A stretch of DNA of 31,157 bases from a virus. The stretch is from positions 1-31,157 of IMG/VR virus record IMGVR_UViG_3300001392_001719. One strand, 5' to 3'. Below, piece after piece: positions 1 through 6,761 of this stretch (position 1 is the first letter of the stretch; the number at the start of each line of letters is the position of its first letter). The notes under the pieces were generated by a model. The model made no database searches. It had not been told where the DNA came from and saw only the letters and a program-made list of their open reading frames with translations. The position numbers and the translations under genes are program-made.

Positions 1-507
1 CGCCAGATCTACATGAACGATGAGCCTAGTATCAACATCGTTGGACTCTCCCGGCAAGCTCGCGAATGGAAGTACCGCCACGATATCGGCGTCCTGTTCG
101 TGGATTACGTCCAACGGATCAAAGGCAGCACCAAAGGCCAGAGCAAACTGGAGCAGGTTACCGAAGTGGTCACCGCGCTCAAGAGCCTGGCGAAGGAATT
201 GAAAATCCCGGTTGTGGCCCTGGCCCAAGTTGGCCGAAGTGTGGATTCCCGCCCCGATAAGCGCCCGAACATGGGCGACCTGTCTGACGCCTCCGAGATC
301 GAGAAGGAAGCCGACAGCATCATCATGCTGTACCGGGACGACGTCTACAACGAGGACTCTTCCAGCAAAGGAATCGCTGAATTGATCTTTGAGAAGAACC
401 GGCACGGACCTACCGGCACTGTTCGCTGCGCCTTCCTTGGACAGTTTATGCAATTCAAGGAACTGGCCGCGCAGTCATACCAGGAACGCTATGGAGGTGC
501 CGCATGA
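1..507 (+). CDS. dnaB: Replicative DNA helicase, DnaB family, C-terminal part (5' end outside window)
   Basis: The reading frame is open from base 1, so the gene starts upstream and only about the last 168 residues are visible. They match the RecA-like motor domain of DnaB helicases. The Walker B stretch reads LFVDYVQRI, followed by the ALAQVGRSVDSRPDKRP stretch, then SDASEIEKEADSIIMLYRD, then FEKNRHGPTGTV with the arginine-finger-like region. The ATP-binding P-loop must lie outside the window. DnaB hexamers unwind DNA at the fork, so this marks the end of the phage replication block. The stop overlaps the next start by 4 bases (ATGA at 504). The family call is firm; the exact N-terminal architecture cannot be seen. 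Confidence 0.93.
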   Translation, partial: RQIYMNDEPSINIVGLSRQAREWKYRHDIGVLFVDYVQRIKGSTKGQSKLEQVTEVVTALKSLAKELKIPVVALAQVGRSVDSRPDKRPNMGDLSDASEIEKEADSIIMLYRDDVYNEDSSSKGIAELIFEKNRHGPTGTVRCAFLGQFMQFKELAAQSYQERYGGAA

Positions 508-689
508 ACACTCAATGCCCAGGCTGCCAACGCAACCTCCCCCTCCATAACGGAATCCACACGGGCGAGGTAGAGATGATTCGGTGTACCGCATTCTCCG
601 CCTTTGATCTTGAGCCAAAGAGCCGGGATTCGTGGTTTGAGGATAGGCCACGGAATGAGGCTTGGTTTAGGTTTGGGGGTGGGGTGTGA
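504..689 (+). CDS. Small unknown protein with an N-terminal CPGC motif
   Basis: This 61-residue protein starts with an ATGA overlap to the helicase and has a good ribosome site, GGAGGTG, at 493-499. It carries one CxxC pair near the N-terminus (CPGC) and a later single Cys, so it could be half of a zinc-binding knuckle, but no complete four-ligand set is present. The rest is polar with an Arg/Asp-rich middle. It is translationally coupled on both sides: its TGA overlaps the GTG of the HNH gene. I do not recognise a family. Confidence 0.6.
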   Translation: MNTQCPGCQRNLPLHNGIHTGEVEMIRCTAFSAFDLEPKSRDSWFEDRPRNEAWFRFGGGV

Positions 690-1273
690 AGTGGACCGCT
701 CAAAAGCGCGAATGGCTGCGTGAACTGTACCCCGATAAGCCCAACACGTTCCTCGCTGAGTTCTTTGGCTGCAGCTACAGCGCAATCAAGAATCAGGCCG
801 TGAAGCTTGGGCTGAAGAAGTCTCAGACGTACCTCGACAACAAGCCCGGATGTTTCGCCAAGGGCGCCGAGCCCTGGAACAAAGGCAAGAACTGGCACTC
901 TGGCGGACGATCTCGGGAGACTCAGTTCCGAACTGGCCACAATCCTCATAACTGGCACCCGGTTGGCTATGAGCGCTTAACCAGAGATGGCATCTGGGAG
1001 CGGAAGGTCGCGGACACCAAGGTCAAGCGTCAGGACTGGCGTCCGATCCACGTCCTGCAGTGGGAGGCAGACAACGGCCCGGTGCCAAAAGGCCACATCG
1101 TTATTTTCAAAGACGGAGATAGAGAGAACTTTGACCCCGACAATCTGGAATGCATCAGCCGTTCCGAGAACATGCGCCGGAACAGCGTACATCGTCTGCC
1201 GAAAGAAGTAGCCAGCCTTGTGCAGTTGGTTGGCGCTCTTAATCGTCAAATCAACAAAAGGGCACAGCCATGA
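686..1273 (+). CDS. HNH homing-type endonuclease
   Basis: The 195-residue protein has an N-terminal helix-turn-helix-like segment (residues about 1-45, with LAEFFGCSYSAIKNQAVKLG). A NUMOD3-like motif follows (FAKGAEPWNKGKNW, about 58-71). The C-terminal HNH core has IHVLQWE, then PKGHIVIFKDGD, then FDPDNLECIS and SENM. This order of DNA-binding modules and nuclease is typical of free-standing phage HNH endonucleases. The start is GTG at 686, overlapping the previous stop (GTGA). These enzymes nick or cut DNA and can be mobile; here the gene is embedded in the coupled operon with no flanking disruption, so it may instead serve phage DNA metabolism. Confidence 0.85.
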   Translation: MKWTAQKREWLRELYPDKPNTFLAEFFGCSYSAIKNQAVKLGLKKSQTYLDNKPGCFAKGAEPWNKGKNWHSGGRSRETQFRTGHNPHNWHPVGYERLTRDGIWERKVADTKVKRQDWRPIHVLQWEADNGPVPKGHIVIFKDGDRENFDPDNLECISRSENMRRNSVHRLPKEVASLVQLVGALNRQINKRAQP

Positions 1274-1512
1274 AAAACAAGATCGAAGATCTGCGGAATC
1301 ACCTATTCGAAACCCTGGAGAAGCTGAAAGACGGTGATATGGAGGTTGAGACTGCCAAGGCGGTATCTGGCGTGGCTCAGACCATCATCAACAGCGCCAA
1401 GGTGGAGATTGACTATCTGCGCGTCACAGAGCAACGCAGTGGTACTGGCTTCATCCCGGACGAGAGCGGACGAAAGGACGAGCTGCCCGCGCCTATGCGG
1501 AGGGTGAAATGA
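1270..1512 (+). CDS. Conserved small nin-region protein, unknown function
   Basis: This is an 80-residue acidic, mostly helical protein. It has an Asn/Leu/Lys-rich amphipathic N-terminus and a central segment (GVAQTIINSAKVEIDYLRV) that looks like a helix for oligomerisation. It overlaps the HNH stop by 4 bases (ATGA) and is coupled to the following gene the same way. Similar short proteins occur in the replication-to-late region of siphophages, but I cannot name a function. Confidence 0.65.
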   Translation: MKNKIEDLRNHLFETLEKLKDGDMEVETAKAVSGVAQTIINSAKVEIDYLRVTEQRSGTGFIPDESGRKDELPAPMRRVK

Positions 1513-1724
1513 AAACACTCCCCTATGACGTTTCCCGCTGCGCGGCCCGCTATAACGCCAATCCAGACAGCGAGTGGTGCCCTCAACGCGATACCTGTCA
1601 GCGCTACCTGGCACTCACTCAATGGGACAAGCAAGCCGGAATGCCTGAATACCAGAGGATTCCTGTTGTGATGGGGCAAAAGGATTGTGGGATCAAGATT
1701 GAAGTTTTGGAGGTGGCGGTATGA
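1509..1724 (+). CDS. Small four-cysteine protein, unknown function
   Basis: The protein has 71 residues with Cys at about 11, 24, 30 and 60. Spacing is compatible with a small metal-binding domain, but this is inference and no named zinc finger fits. Its start overlaps the previous stop (ATGA at 1509), preceded by GGAGGGTG. Its own 3' end carries the recurring GGAGGTGGCGGT junction that serves as ribosome site for the next gene. Confidence 0.62.
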   Translation: MKTLPYDVSRCAARYNANPDSEWCPQRDTCQRYLALTQWDKQAGMPEYQRIPVVMGQKDCGIKIEVLEVAV

Positions 1725-1906
1725 ACACAACATTGCCCAACAATCTCGCAGTAGATCGCAAGAAAGCTAAGCATTTCTTCGTGGAGTCAGGAAAGTTCTT
1801 TTCATGCCGCGAGTTACGCGCTGCGGACAGCGAAAACGAAATACGCCGGGACATTGAACGAGACGAACCCTGGCGGTTGCCGGTGACGATTGTGGAGGTG
1901 GAGTGA
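1721..1906 (+). CDS. Small unknown protein of the coupled early operon
   Basis: This 61-residue polar protein (AVDRKKAKHFFVESGKFFSC near the middle, VTIVEVE at the end) has no recognisable domain. The start is ATG at 1721, directly after the GGAGGTGGCGGT ribosome site and overlapping the upstream stop. Its stop overlaps the next start (TGATG at 1904-1908). Real-gene status rests on perfect coupling and ribosome-site quality, not on a family match. Confidence 0.58.
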   Translation: MNTTLPNNLAVDRKKAKHFFVESGKFFSCRELRAADSENEIRRDIERDEPWRLPVTIVEVE

Positions 1907-2220
1907 TGGGCTGGGGAGATTGCGGAACAGACTCGCAGGGTCGGCCAATAGGCTATGTACATCCTGCCACTTGCGACCATCCAGGCTGCAGCGAGCAGAT
2001 CGATCGAGGCCTGAGCTATGTCTGCGGAGATATGCACGGAGAGGATGAGGTGTCGTGCGAGAAGTATTTTTGCTCCGCGCATCGCTCTAAAACCGTCCAT
2101 CACGAGGCATCACGAGGCGAGCTATTAAGTGTCTGCGACCAGTGTGCAGCAGAGCTAATAGAGAGCGGCGAGTGGTTTGAGGATGAACTGGAAGGAGTGA
2201 TAAGGCCATGCGAAGCCTAA
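1906..2220 (+). CDS. Cys/His-rich putative zinc-binding protein
   Basis: About 104 residues with many Cys and His: CDHPGC near 22-27, a middle stretch with YVCGDMHGEDEVSCEKYFCSAH, and CDQC near 79-82. The pairs suggest one or two treble-clef or ribbon-type zinc sites of the kind found in small phage proteins. ATG at 1906 is preferred; a GTG one codon earlier is also in frame. The ribosome site GGAGGTGG lies at 1894-1901. The 3' end overlaps the next gene by 13 bases. Function unknown; DNA, RNA or ubiquitin-like partner binding would all be guesses. Confidence 0.66.
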   Translation: MGWGDCGTDSQGRPIGYVHPATCDHPGCSEQIDRGLSYVCGDMHGEDEVSCEKYFCSAHRSKTVHHEASRGELLSVCDQCAAELIESGEWFEDELEGVIRPCEA

Positions 2221-2468
2221 ACAAAGACCAAGAGTTCAACCGCGCCATGGACGAGGCCGTCAAAAAGTTCCTGATGGGCCGCGACGCCATGCGGATTAAG
2301 CAGATCGCCAAAGAAATGGGAGAAGACCCGTTCGATGTAAGGCGCTCCATGATCCGCCTGGTTGACCGTGGCGAAGTGTTCAAGGTGTATCAGCGGACAC
2401 CAACGCCGGGGGATTGGGCCTATGAGAAGGCGCATGGGGGTTATTCGCCAGATCCGGAGGTGGCGTGA
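2208..2468 (+). CDS. Small winged-helix-like protein
   Basis: The 86-residue protein contains MRIKQIAKEMGEDPFDVRRS followed by MIRLVDRGEVFKVY. This pattern fits a helix-turn-helix with a short beta wing, as in small DNA-binding regulators or replication accessory proteins. The C-terminus is a short Pro/Gly-rich tail. It overlaps the upstream gene by 13 bases and is coupled to the next gene through GTGATG at 2465-2470. It may be a transcription regulator of the early operon, but no operator can be assigned. Confidence 0.63.
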   Translation: MRSLNKDQEFNRAMDEAVKKFLMGRDAMRIKQIAKEMGEDPFDVRRSMIRLVDRGEVFKVYQRTPTPGDWAYEKAHGGYSPDPEVA

Positions 2469-2650
2469 TGAAAAGCCTCAAGGTTGCCGCCGTTGTTTTG
2501 GCTATCTGCATCATCACTGTTTTGCTTGGTGCGGTCCTGGATTCGGCGCTTGGTGACACAGGAAAGATGCTCTATGGAGCAGCATGCTTCGTTATTGGCT
2601 TTTGGGTAATTCCTTGGGCGACAAGCGAGGACAGGAGGTGGATGCCGTGA
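2468..2650 (+). CDS. Small two-helix membrane protein
   Basis: The 60-residue protein begins after a GGAGGTGG ribosome site (2456-2463). It has two hydrophobic segments, residues about 5-24 (VAAVVLAICIITVLLGAVL) and 35-50 (YGAACFVIGFWVIPWA), separated by a short polar loop, with a charged C-terminus (EDRRW). It probably sits in the host inner membrane as a hairpin. ATG at 2468 is chosen over the in-frame GTG at 2465. Too far from the lysis cassette to call a holin; function unknown. Confidence 0.6.
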   Translation: MKSLKVAAVVLAICIITVLLGAVLDSALGDTGKMLYGAACFVIGFWVIPWATSEDRRWMP

Positions 2651-2733
2651 ATCAGACAAACCGCCACCACTTATCCGTACATGGCGACACTTTGTTCATT
2701 AATCGTGAACAGGGCGGGAGGGTGAACGGGTGA
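2647..2733 (+). CDS. 28-residue coupled microprotein
   Basis: A GTG codon at 2647 overlaps the TGA of the membrane protein (GTGA). The frame runs 28 codons to a TGA whose first bases overlap the GTG of the next gene at 2730. An upstream GGAGGTGG (2634-2641) and an internal GGGAGGG before the next start fit the pattern of every other junction here. The peptide is polar with a His-His pair. It may be a true microprotein or simply a translational relay that carries ribosomes to the next gene. Confidence 0.45.
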   Translation: MNQTNRHHLSVHGDTLFINREQGGRVNG

Positions 2734-3140
2734 TTGTTGACTCAGAAATCCGCCTTGCTGAAGCGCACCGAGAGCTAGACGAGCAGTGGCGCGAACATCG
2801 CTGGCTGGACCTGGAATTTAAGCGCAGGGCCAAGCAGCGAACCATGACTCAAAACGGGGCAATGCACCTGTTTTTCCAGTGGCTGGCCGAAACGCTGAAC
2901 GATGCTGGCAAGGATATGCGCCGGACCCTACGCCATGACGTTGATATTCCATGGACGCCTGAAAGCGTCAAGGAACACCTCTGGCGCCCTATCCAGAAAG
3001 CAATGACCGAGAAGCACAGCACCACGGAGATAACGACCGTTGAGCCTGCGGCGATTCATGAGGTGCTGTCGCGGCATCTTGGGGAGAGGTTGGGTTTGGT
3101 TTGTCCGCCGTGGCCTAAGCGGGATCAGGAGGCAGCATGA
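2730..3140 (+). CDS. Conserved phage protein, NinB-like recombination/replication candidate
   Basis: This 136-residue protein starts at GTG 2730 (GTGA overlap). The central part, from KQRTMTQNGAMHLFFQWLAE through DVDIPWTPESVKEHLWRP to TEITTVEP and LSRHLGERLG, belongs to a widespread phage family. The K-R-T-x-x-Q-N opening and the W-P/HLWRP segment recall NinB-type proteins, which in lambda act in Red-like recombination and bind single-stranded DNA. The position a few genes before NinG supports a recombination role. I regard the NinB-like label as tentative. Confidence 0.6.
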   Translation: MIVDSEIRLAEAHRELDEQWREHRWLDLEFKRRAKQRTMTQNGAMHLFFQWLAETLNDAGKDMRRTLRHDVDIPWTPESVKEHLWRPIQKAMTEKHSTTEITTVEPAAIHEVLSRHLGERLGLVCPPWPKRDQEAA

Positions 3141-3265
3141 AACCAGAAACACACAAAACCGACAAGGCAAACGCGGCTCGCATGGCTGAGAACGCCAACA
3201 AGCAGGCCAATTCAACCAACAACGTCAGCTTTGCGGAGTTGATGCGGCAGTTGAGGGGTGTGTGA
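3137..3265 (+). CDS. 42-residue coupled small protein
   Basis: ATG at 3137 overlaps the preceding stop (ATGA) and has GGAGG at 3128-3132. The frame is 42 codons, Asn/Ala/Lys-rich (AENANKQANSTNN), with an amphipathic C-terminal helix (FAELMRQLRGV). The stop at 3263-3265 overlaps the start codons of the next gene. The ribosome site and coupling are as good as at neighbouring junctions. Function unknown. Confidence 0.5.
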   Translation: MKPETHKTDKANAARMAENANKQANSTNNVSFAELMRQLRGV

Positions 3266-3543
3266 TGGTGGGCTTCAACCCTTTGGCGAGCCGAGCCCCA
3301 GATCTCGCTTACGGCTCTGTTCGCGTGTATTCCAGCAACCTAGCAACACAGACCTCCCCAAGAAAGCAGCATAAGAAAACCGCTTCAATGAGTGACTCAT
3401 ATCACAATCGAGTGCAGAAGAAGTGGCTGAAGCGCTATGGCACGAAGCAAGTGCCGGGCGCTTATGAGCTTGCGGGTGGAGTTCTCGTTATGCATCCGGA
3501 GCTGGTCGAGTTGCTGAAACGAGAAATTGGGAGGGCAGCATGA
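3265..3543 (+). CDS. Small basic phage protein, start uncertain
   Basis: From ATG 3265 the product has 92 residues; from ATG 3388 it has 51. The conserved-looking part is the second half (HNRVQKKWLKRYGTKQVPGAY, then VMHPELVELLKREIG), a compact basic domain. The first 41 residues look low-complexity and atypical, favouring the internal start, yet only the upstream start has a good ribosome site (GAGGGG) and stop-start coupling. An N-terminal extension or a non-coding leader before 3388 are both possible. Function unknown. Confidence 0.55.
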   Translation: MVGFNPLASRAPDLAYGSVRVYSSNLATQTSPRKQHKKTASMSDSYHNRVQKKWLKRYGTKQVPGAYELAGGVLVMHPELVELLKREIGRAA

Positions 3544-3725
3544 CCATCGGCCAAACCCGCACAACCACCAAGAAAGAGCAGTCGGCAGAGATAGAGCAGG
3601 CTGTCGAGCGCTTCCTGAACAGCGGCGGCAAGACCAAGGAGTTCGAGACTCAGCGCTCAGAGTTCCGGCCAGCGTGGGAGGCTTACGCCAATTCAGCGTT
3701 TGAGGATCGGGGCCATGAGGCATAA
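3540..3725 (+). CDS. Small helical unknown protein
   Basis: The 61-residue protein overlaps the upstream stop (ATGA at 3540) after a GGGAGGG ribosome site. It is charged, with IEQAVERFLNSGG forming a likely helix followed by Lys/Glu-rich sequence. An 11-base overlap with the following tiny membrane protein gene marks continued coupling. The pattern (Thr-rich start, AVERFLNSGG) resembles small phage proteins of unknown role next to NinG. No domain assigned. Confidence 0.57.
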   Translation: MTIGQTRTTTKKEQSAEIEQAVERFLNSGGKTKEFETQRSEFRPAWEAYANSAFEDRGHEA

Positions 3726-3807
3726 ACGAGACTGGAAACAGGCCGGGATCTGGTTTGCGGCGTTTGTTGTGCTTGTGGTGTATGTGGCTATGGGAGGTGG
3801 GGCTTGA
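3715..3807 (+). CDS. 30-residue single-span membrane peptide
   Basis: ATG at 3715 opens a 30-codon frame. The peptide has a basic N-terminus (MRHKRDWKQ) and one hydrophobic span (IWFAAFVVLVVYVAM), then a Gly-rich end. The positive-inside rule predicts N-in topology. Its end contains the GGAGGTGGGG ribosome site for ninG and its TGA overlaps the TTG start at 3804. The amino-acid pattern is clearly membrane-like, which supports a genuine small gene and not chance. Confidence 0.5.
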   Translation: MRHKRDWKQAGIWFAAFVVLVVYVAMGGGA

Positions 3808-4379
3808 AAAAGTGCCGCATCTGCAAGGCCAAGTTTGAGCCCTATAGCAGCTTACAGGTTGCTTGCTCGCCAAAATGCGCCTTATCCATTGCGCAGAAAG
3901 GATTGCAGAAAGCTGCAGAAAGGAAGGCCAAGGAAACCCGGCAGTGGGTGAGGGAAGGGCGGAAGAAGCTCAAGAGCCGTGGCGACTGGCTCAAGGATGC
4001 CCAGACCGAGTTCAACAAGTTCGTCCGCCTGCGCGACCGACACCAGCCCTGCATAAGTTGCGGCAATTATCCCGATGACGCCGGACTGATTACCGGCTCC
4101 CGTATAGACGCCGGTCACTACCGATCAGTCGGAGCCTGCCCTGAACTCAGGTTCGAAGAACTCAACTGCCACGCACAATGCGTTAAATGCAACCAACACC
4201 TATCCGGCAACACCGTTGAATATCGAATCCGGCTAATCCAGCGTCTGGGCCATGAAACAGTCGAATGGATTGAAGGCCCACACGAACCCAAGCACTACAC
4301 CATTGATGACCTTCAGGCCATTGCCAAGCACTACCGTAAGGCCGCCCGAGAATTTGAGCGAGAGAGGAAAGCCGCATGA
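3804..4379 (+). CDS. ninG: NinG/Rap recombination nuclease
   Basis: The 191-residue protein matches the lambda NinG (Rap) family in length and motifs. It has an N-terminal zinc knuckle (CRIC then ACSPKC), a charged helical linker, then CISCG, the GSRIDAGHY segment and HAQCVKCNQHLSGN, a Cys/His-rich nuclease-like core. Rap cuts branched recombination intermediates such as D-loops and Holliday junctions and raises phage recombination. The start is a TTG at 3804, overlapping the previous TGA and preceded by GGAGGTGGGG. It is followed by a 4-base overlap to the metallophosphoesterase gene. Confidence 0.9.
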   Translation: MKKCRICKAKFEPYSSLQVACSPKCALSIAQKGLQKAAERKAKETRQWVREGRKKLKSRGDWLKDAQTEFNKFVRLRDRHQPCISCGNYPDDAGLITGSRIDAGHYRSVGACPELRFEELNCHAQCVKCNQHLSGNTVEYRIRLIQRLGHETVEWIEGPHEPKHYTIDDLQAIAKHYRKAAREFERERKAA

Positions 4380-5899
4380 CTGAAACGGCCACGGACAGAG
4401 AAACGATTGAGGTTCTGCACCGGTTCCGAAACCAGACCAAAGCTGCCAAGTACCTCGGGATCAGCCGCAATTCCATGAAGAAGCGCATCTGCCGAATCCG
4501 CAAGAAGGGGCTGATGTCCGAGACGACAACGCGCACATCCCAGGTTAAGCGGTACGTTATTACGGCGGCACAGAACAACACCCAGGCCCACCCGCAATTC
4601 CTTGAAAGCATCCACCAATACTGCGAGCACTTCGGCGCCAAGCTGATGGTGATCCCGGTCAACTACGAAAACATCACCCTGACCAGCAAGAATGGCCGGG
4701 AGGAAAAGTGGTGGGCTGCCGGTCTGGTGCCGTACTTCGTCACTGAGCGTCAGACACTGAATGACAATCTGATGTTGATGGCTGACGTGTCAGTGAACGC
4801 CACCAACAAGCACCCGTTGTCGGGCTTTGAGACGGTCACCGGTAAGCGCTCTGGCATCTTTGGACACGGGCAGATCGAGATGCAGATGATCCCGACGCCA
4901 CTTTCAAAGCTGCCCAAAATGCTGCACACCACCGGCTCGGTCACCACGCCGAACTACAGCGATACAAAGGCGGGCCGGATTGCGGAGGATAACCACTGCA
5001 TCGGCGCCCTGGTTGTGGAGACGGACGGCAGCCGCTTCTGGATACGCCAGATCCGGGCTGATGAGCAAGGCGCTTTCTACGACCTAAACCTGAAGTTCAC
5101 GCCCTCGGGAATCGAGCAGGCAGAGCCCGCCCTTGGCCTGGTGTGCGGGGATATTCACTGGGATTTCATCTGCCCGCAGGTTAAGGCGGCCACCTTCACG
5201 GCCAGCGACTCAATTAAGGCGGTGCTGAAGCCCCGGAAGTTGATTCTGCACGACGTTCTGGACTTCTACAGCGCATCGCACCACCACGAAAAGAACGCCC
5301 TCCTGCGATTCCACAAGCACCACAACCAGAAGAACAACGTCCAGAACGAACTGGACCGGCTGGTTGATGGTGTGCGGGAGATCACGCACGAAGAAGATGA
5401 CGTGGTTTTCGTCGGCAGCAACCACAACGAGCACTTTGGTCAATGGCTGAATCGCTGCAATCCGAACGACGATCCGGAGAACGCTCTGGTCTATCACGAG
5501 GTCCGTCTTGAACAGTTAAGGCGGGCGAAAGAATCGCTGGAGTTTCTTGATCCGCTGGAATGGTGGTTTGAAAAGCACCTGACAGATCGCAGATTCCAGT
5601 TCATCGACCACGACAGCGGCATGGTGGTTGGCAAGTACGACATATCCAACCACGGCCACATCGGCGCCAACGGCTCCCGGGGATCGGCCAAGCAGTTCAC
5701 CAAGTTCGGCGGCTATTACATCCTTGGGCACAGCCACACACCGGGCATCTACAAGAACGTGATTCAGGTCGGAACAAGCTCTGTCTTGCGCCTTGAGTAC
5801 AACGACGGCCCGAGCAGTTGGCTGAACAGTCACGCCATCATCTATCCGAACGGGCTGGCTTCACTGATACATATCATCGATGGGAGGTGGCGGGCATGA
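4376..5899 (+). CDS. HTH-metallophosphoesterase protein, phage T5 A1-like candidate
   Basis: This is a 507-residue protein. Residues about 8-46 form a helix-turn-helix of the Fis/HTH_8 type (TKAAKYLGISRNSMKKRI). The C-terminal half has ordered metallophosphoesterase motifs: GDIH at 258-261, a degenerate HDVLD at 292-296, SNHNE at 348-352 and GHSH at 451-454. These are the metal ligands of calcineurin-like enzymes, including Mre11-type nucleases. The layout and HTH-plus-MPP fusion recall phage T5 A1, which takes part in host DNA degradation; this link is from memory of the family and is not proven here. The gene sits directly behind ninG (ATGA). DNA nuclease, nucleotidase or phosphatase activity are all possible. 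Confidence 0.72.
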   Translation: MTETATDRETIEVLHRFRNQTKAAKYLGISRNSMKKRICRIRKKGLMSETTTRTSQVKRYVITAAQNNTQAHPQFLESIHQYCEHFGAKLMVIPVNYENITLTSKNGREEKWWAAGLVPYFVTERQTLNDNLMLMADVSVNATNKHPLSGFETVTGKRSGIFGHGQIEMQMIPTPLSKLPKMLHTTGSVTTPNYSDTKAGRIAEDNHCIGALVVETDGSRFWIRQIRADEQGAFYDLNLKFTPSGIEQAEPALGLVCGDIHWDFICPQVKAATFTASDSIKAVLKPRKLILHDVLDFYSASHHHEKNALLRFHKHHNQKNNVQNELDRLVDGVREITHEEDDVVFVGSNHNEHFGQWLNRCNPNDDPENALVYHEVRLEQLRRAKESLEFLDPLEWWFEKHLTDRRFQFIDHDSGMVVGKYDISNHGHIGANGSRGSAKQFTKFGGYYILGHSHTPGIYKNVIQVGTSSVLRLEYNDGPSSWLNSHAIIYPNGLASLIHIIDGRWRA

Positions 5900-6075
5900 C
5901 CATAACCCTATCCTGGTGGGCTCTCCCAGTCTTCGTGCTGGCCTACGGCCTATTCCTGACTCGCCGCCTCATCATGCGCGACCTGTTCGCCATGGTTGTG
6001 GCCGGCTCCTTCTGTGCCGGCATGGGATTGGTGGCGGCGCTTCTGACGGTTTTGGTTTGGGGGATAACGAGATGA
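5896..6075 (+). CDS. Small two-helix membrane protein
   Basis: ATG 5896 overlaps the preceding stop (ATGA) and follows GGAGGTGGCGGG at 5883-5894, so it is preferred to the longer in-frame start at 5818. The 59-residue product has two hydrophobic spans, about 5-22 (SWWALPVFVLAYGLFLT) and 33-57 (FAMVVAGSFCAGMGLVAALLTVLVW), with Arg residues between. The hairpin topology resembles small phage inner-membrane proteins. No function is known; it lies far upstream of the lysis cassette. Confidence 0.58.
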   Translation: MTITLSWWALPVFVLAYGLFLTRRLIMRDLFAMVVAGSFCAGMGLVAALLTVLVWGITR

Positions 6076-6500
6076 ATACGGCTGCTATTTGCTGGACATG
6101 TGGAGCCATTCTTCCATTTCATACACCTGACTGCACGGCAGGCAAGGCAAGAGCCACGACAAACACGGCAATAACCGGCGTGAAATACGACACCGATAAA
6201 CCGGCCATGGATTTGATGCCGCCGCTCATGGAAACGGAGGTGGCCAAGGTGCTGACCTTCGGCGCACAGAAATACGATGCCGAGAACTGGCGCCATGTTT
6301 CGGACCTCCATGCACGGTATCGCTCGGCGGCAAAGCGTCACATCAACGCTCTCAAGCGTGGCGAGATGTACGACGATGAAAGCGGCCTACACCATGCGGC
6401 ACACGCTGTCTGCTGCTTGATGTTTCTGGGTGAGATCGATCTTGAGCAGGCGAATATACCCAAATCAGGCAACAACCTACCCAATGCGGGCAGCGCATGA
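6072..6500 (+). CDS. dATP/dGTP diphosphohydrolase-like protein (DUF5664 / PF18909 type)
   Basis: The product is 142 residues from ATG 6072, which overlaps the previous TGA. The core has KYDTDKPAMDLMPP, then TFGAQKYDAENWR, then RYRSAAKRHINALKRGE and DESGLHHAAHAVCCLMFLGEID. These His/Glu/Asp motifs are the signature of the widespread phage DUF5664 family, annotated as dATP/dGTP pyrophosphohydrolase, an all-alpha MazG-like fold that removes purine dNTPs. An unusual N-terminal extension of about 35 residues has Cys at 7, 10 and 20 plus His at 16, which could bind a metal. The role would be control of the nucleotide pool during phage replication. Confidence 0.78.
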   Translation: MNTAAICWTCGAILPFHTPDCTAGKARATTNTAITGVKYDTDKPAMDLMPPLMETEVAKVLTFGAQKYDAENWRHVSDLHARYRSAAKRHINALKRGEMYDDESGLHHAAHAVCCLMFLGEIDLEQANIPKSGNNLPNAGSA

Positions 6501-6760
6501 TCCAACTGACCGCCATCGTAGACGGCAAACGGGCAACCATGCTGACAGATGCAAGCATAGAAGATGCCTGGAACAGTTGTAGGAGCAGGTTCGGAGCTAG
6601 ATTCGAAGGCTTCGCGCCAATACCAACAGAGATCAAAGCCCGCAGCAAGTGGGCAGAGTACAGGGCAAAGCAGGTAAGCCGGGAGGAACTGGAGGCCTGG
6701 CTGACAGAGCAGGATGACGAGGCAGAGATCAGGGCAATCTTTAACGGCATGCGAGGGTGA
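6497..6760 (+). CDS. Unknown small protein before the late regulator
   Basis: The protein has 87 residues, starting with ATGA overlap at 6497. It begins with a beta-like segment (MIQLTAIVDGKRATML), then two helical stretches, ending with an acidic helix (LEAWLTEQDDEAEIRAIF). No domain is recognised. It ends 1 base before the next start, and its own end contains the GAGGGTGAT ribosome site of that gene. Composition and coupling support a real gene. Confidence 0.6.
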   Translation: MIQLTAIVDGKRATMLTDASIEDAWNSCRSRFGARFEGFAPIPTEIKARSKWAEYRAKQVSREELEAWLTEQDDEAEIRAIFNGMRG

Positions 6761-6761
6761 T

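Noticed and set aside
5880-6071. Upstream extension of the DUF5664-type gene
   Set aside because: The extra 64 residues are in the frame of the small membrane protein region and look nonsensical (His/Pro/Arg-rich). ATG 6072 has exact stop overlap and gives a sensible N-terminus.
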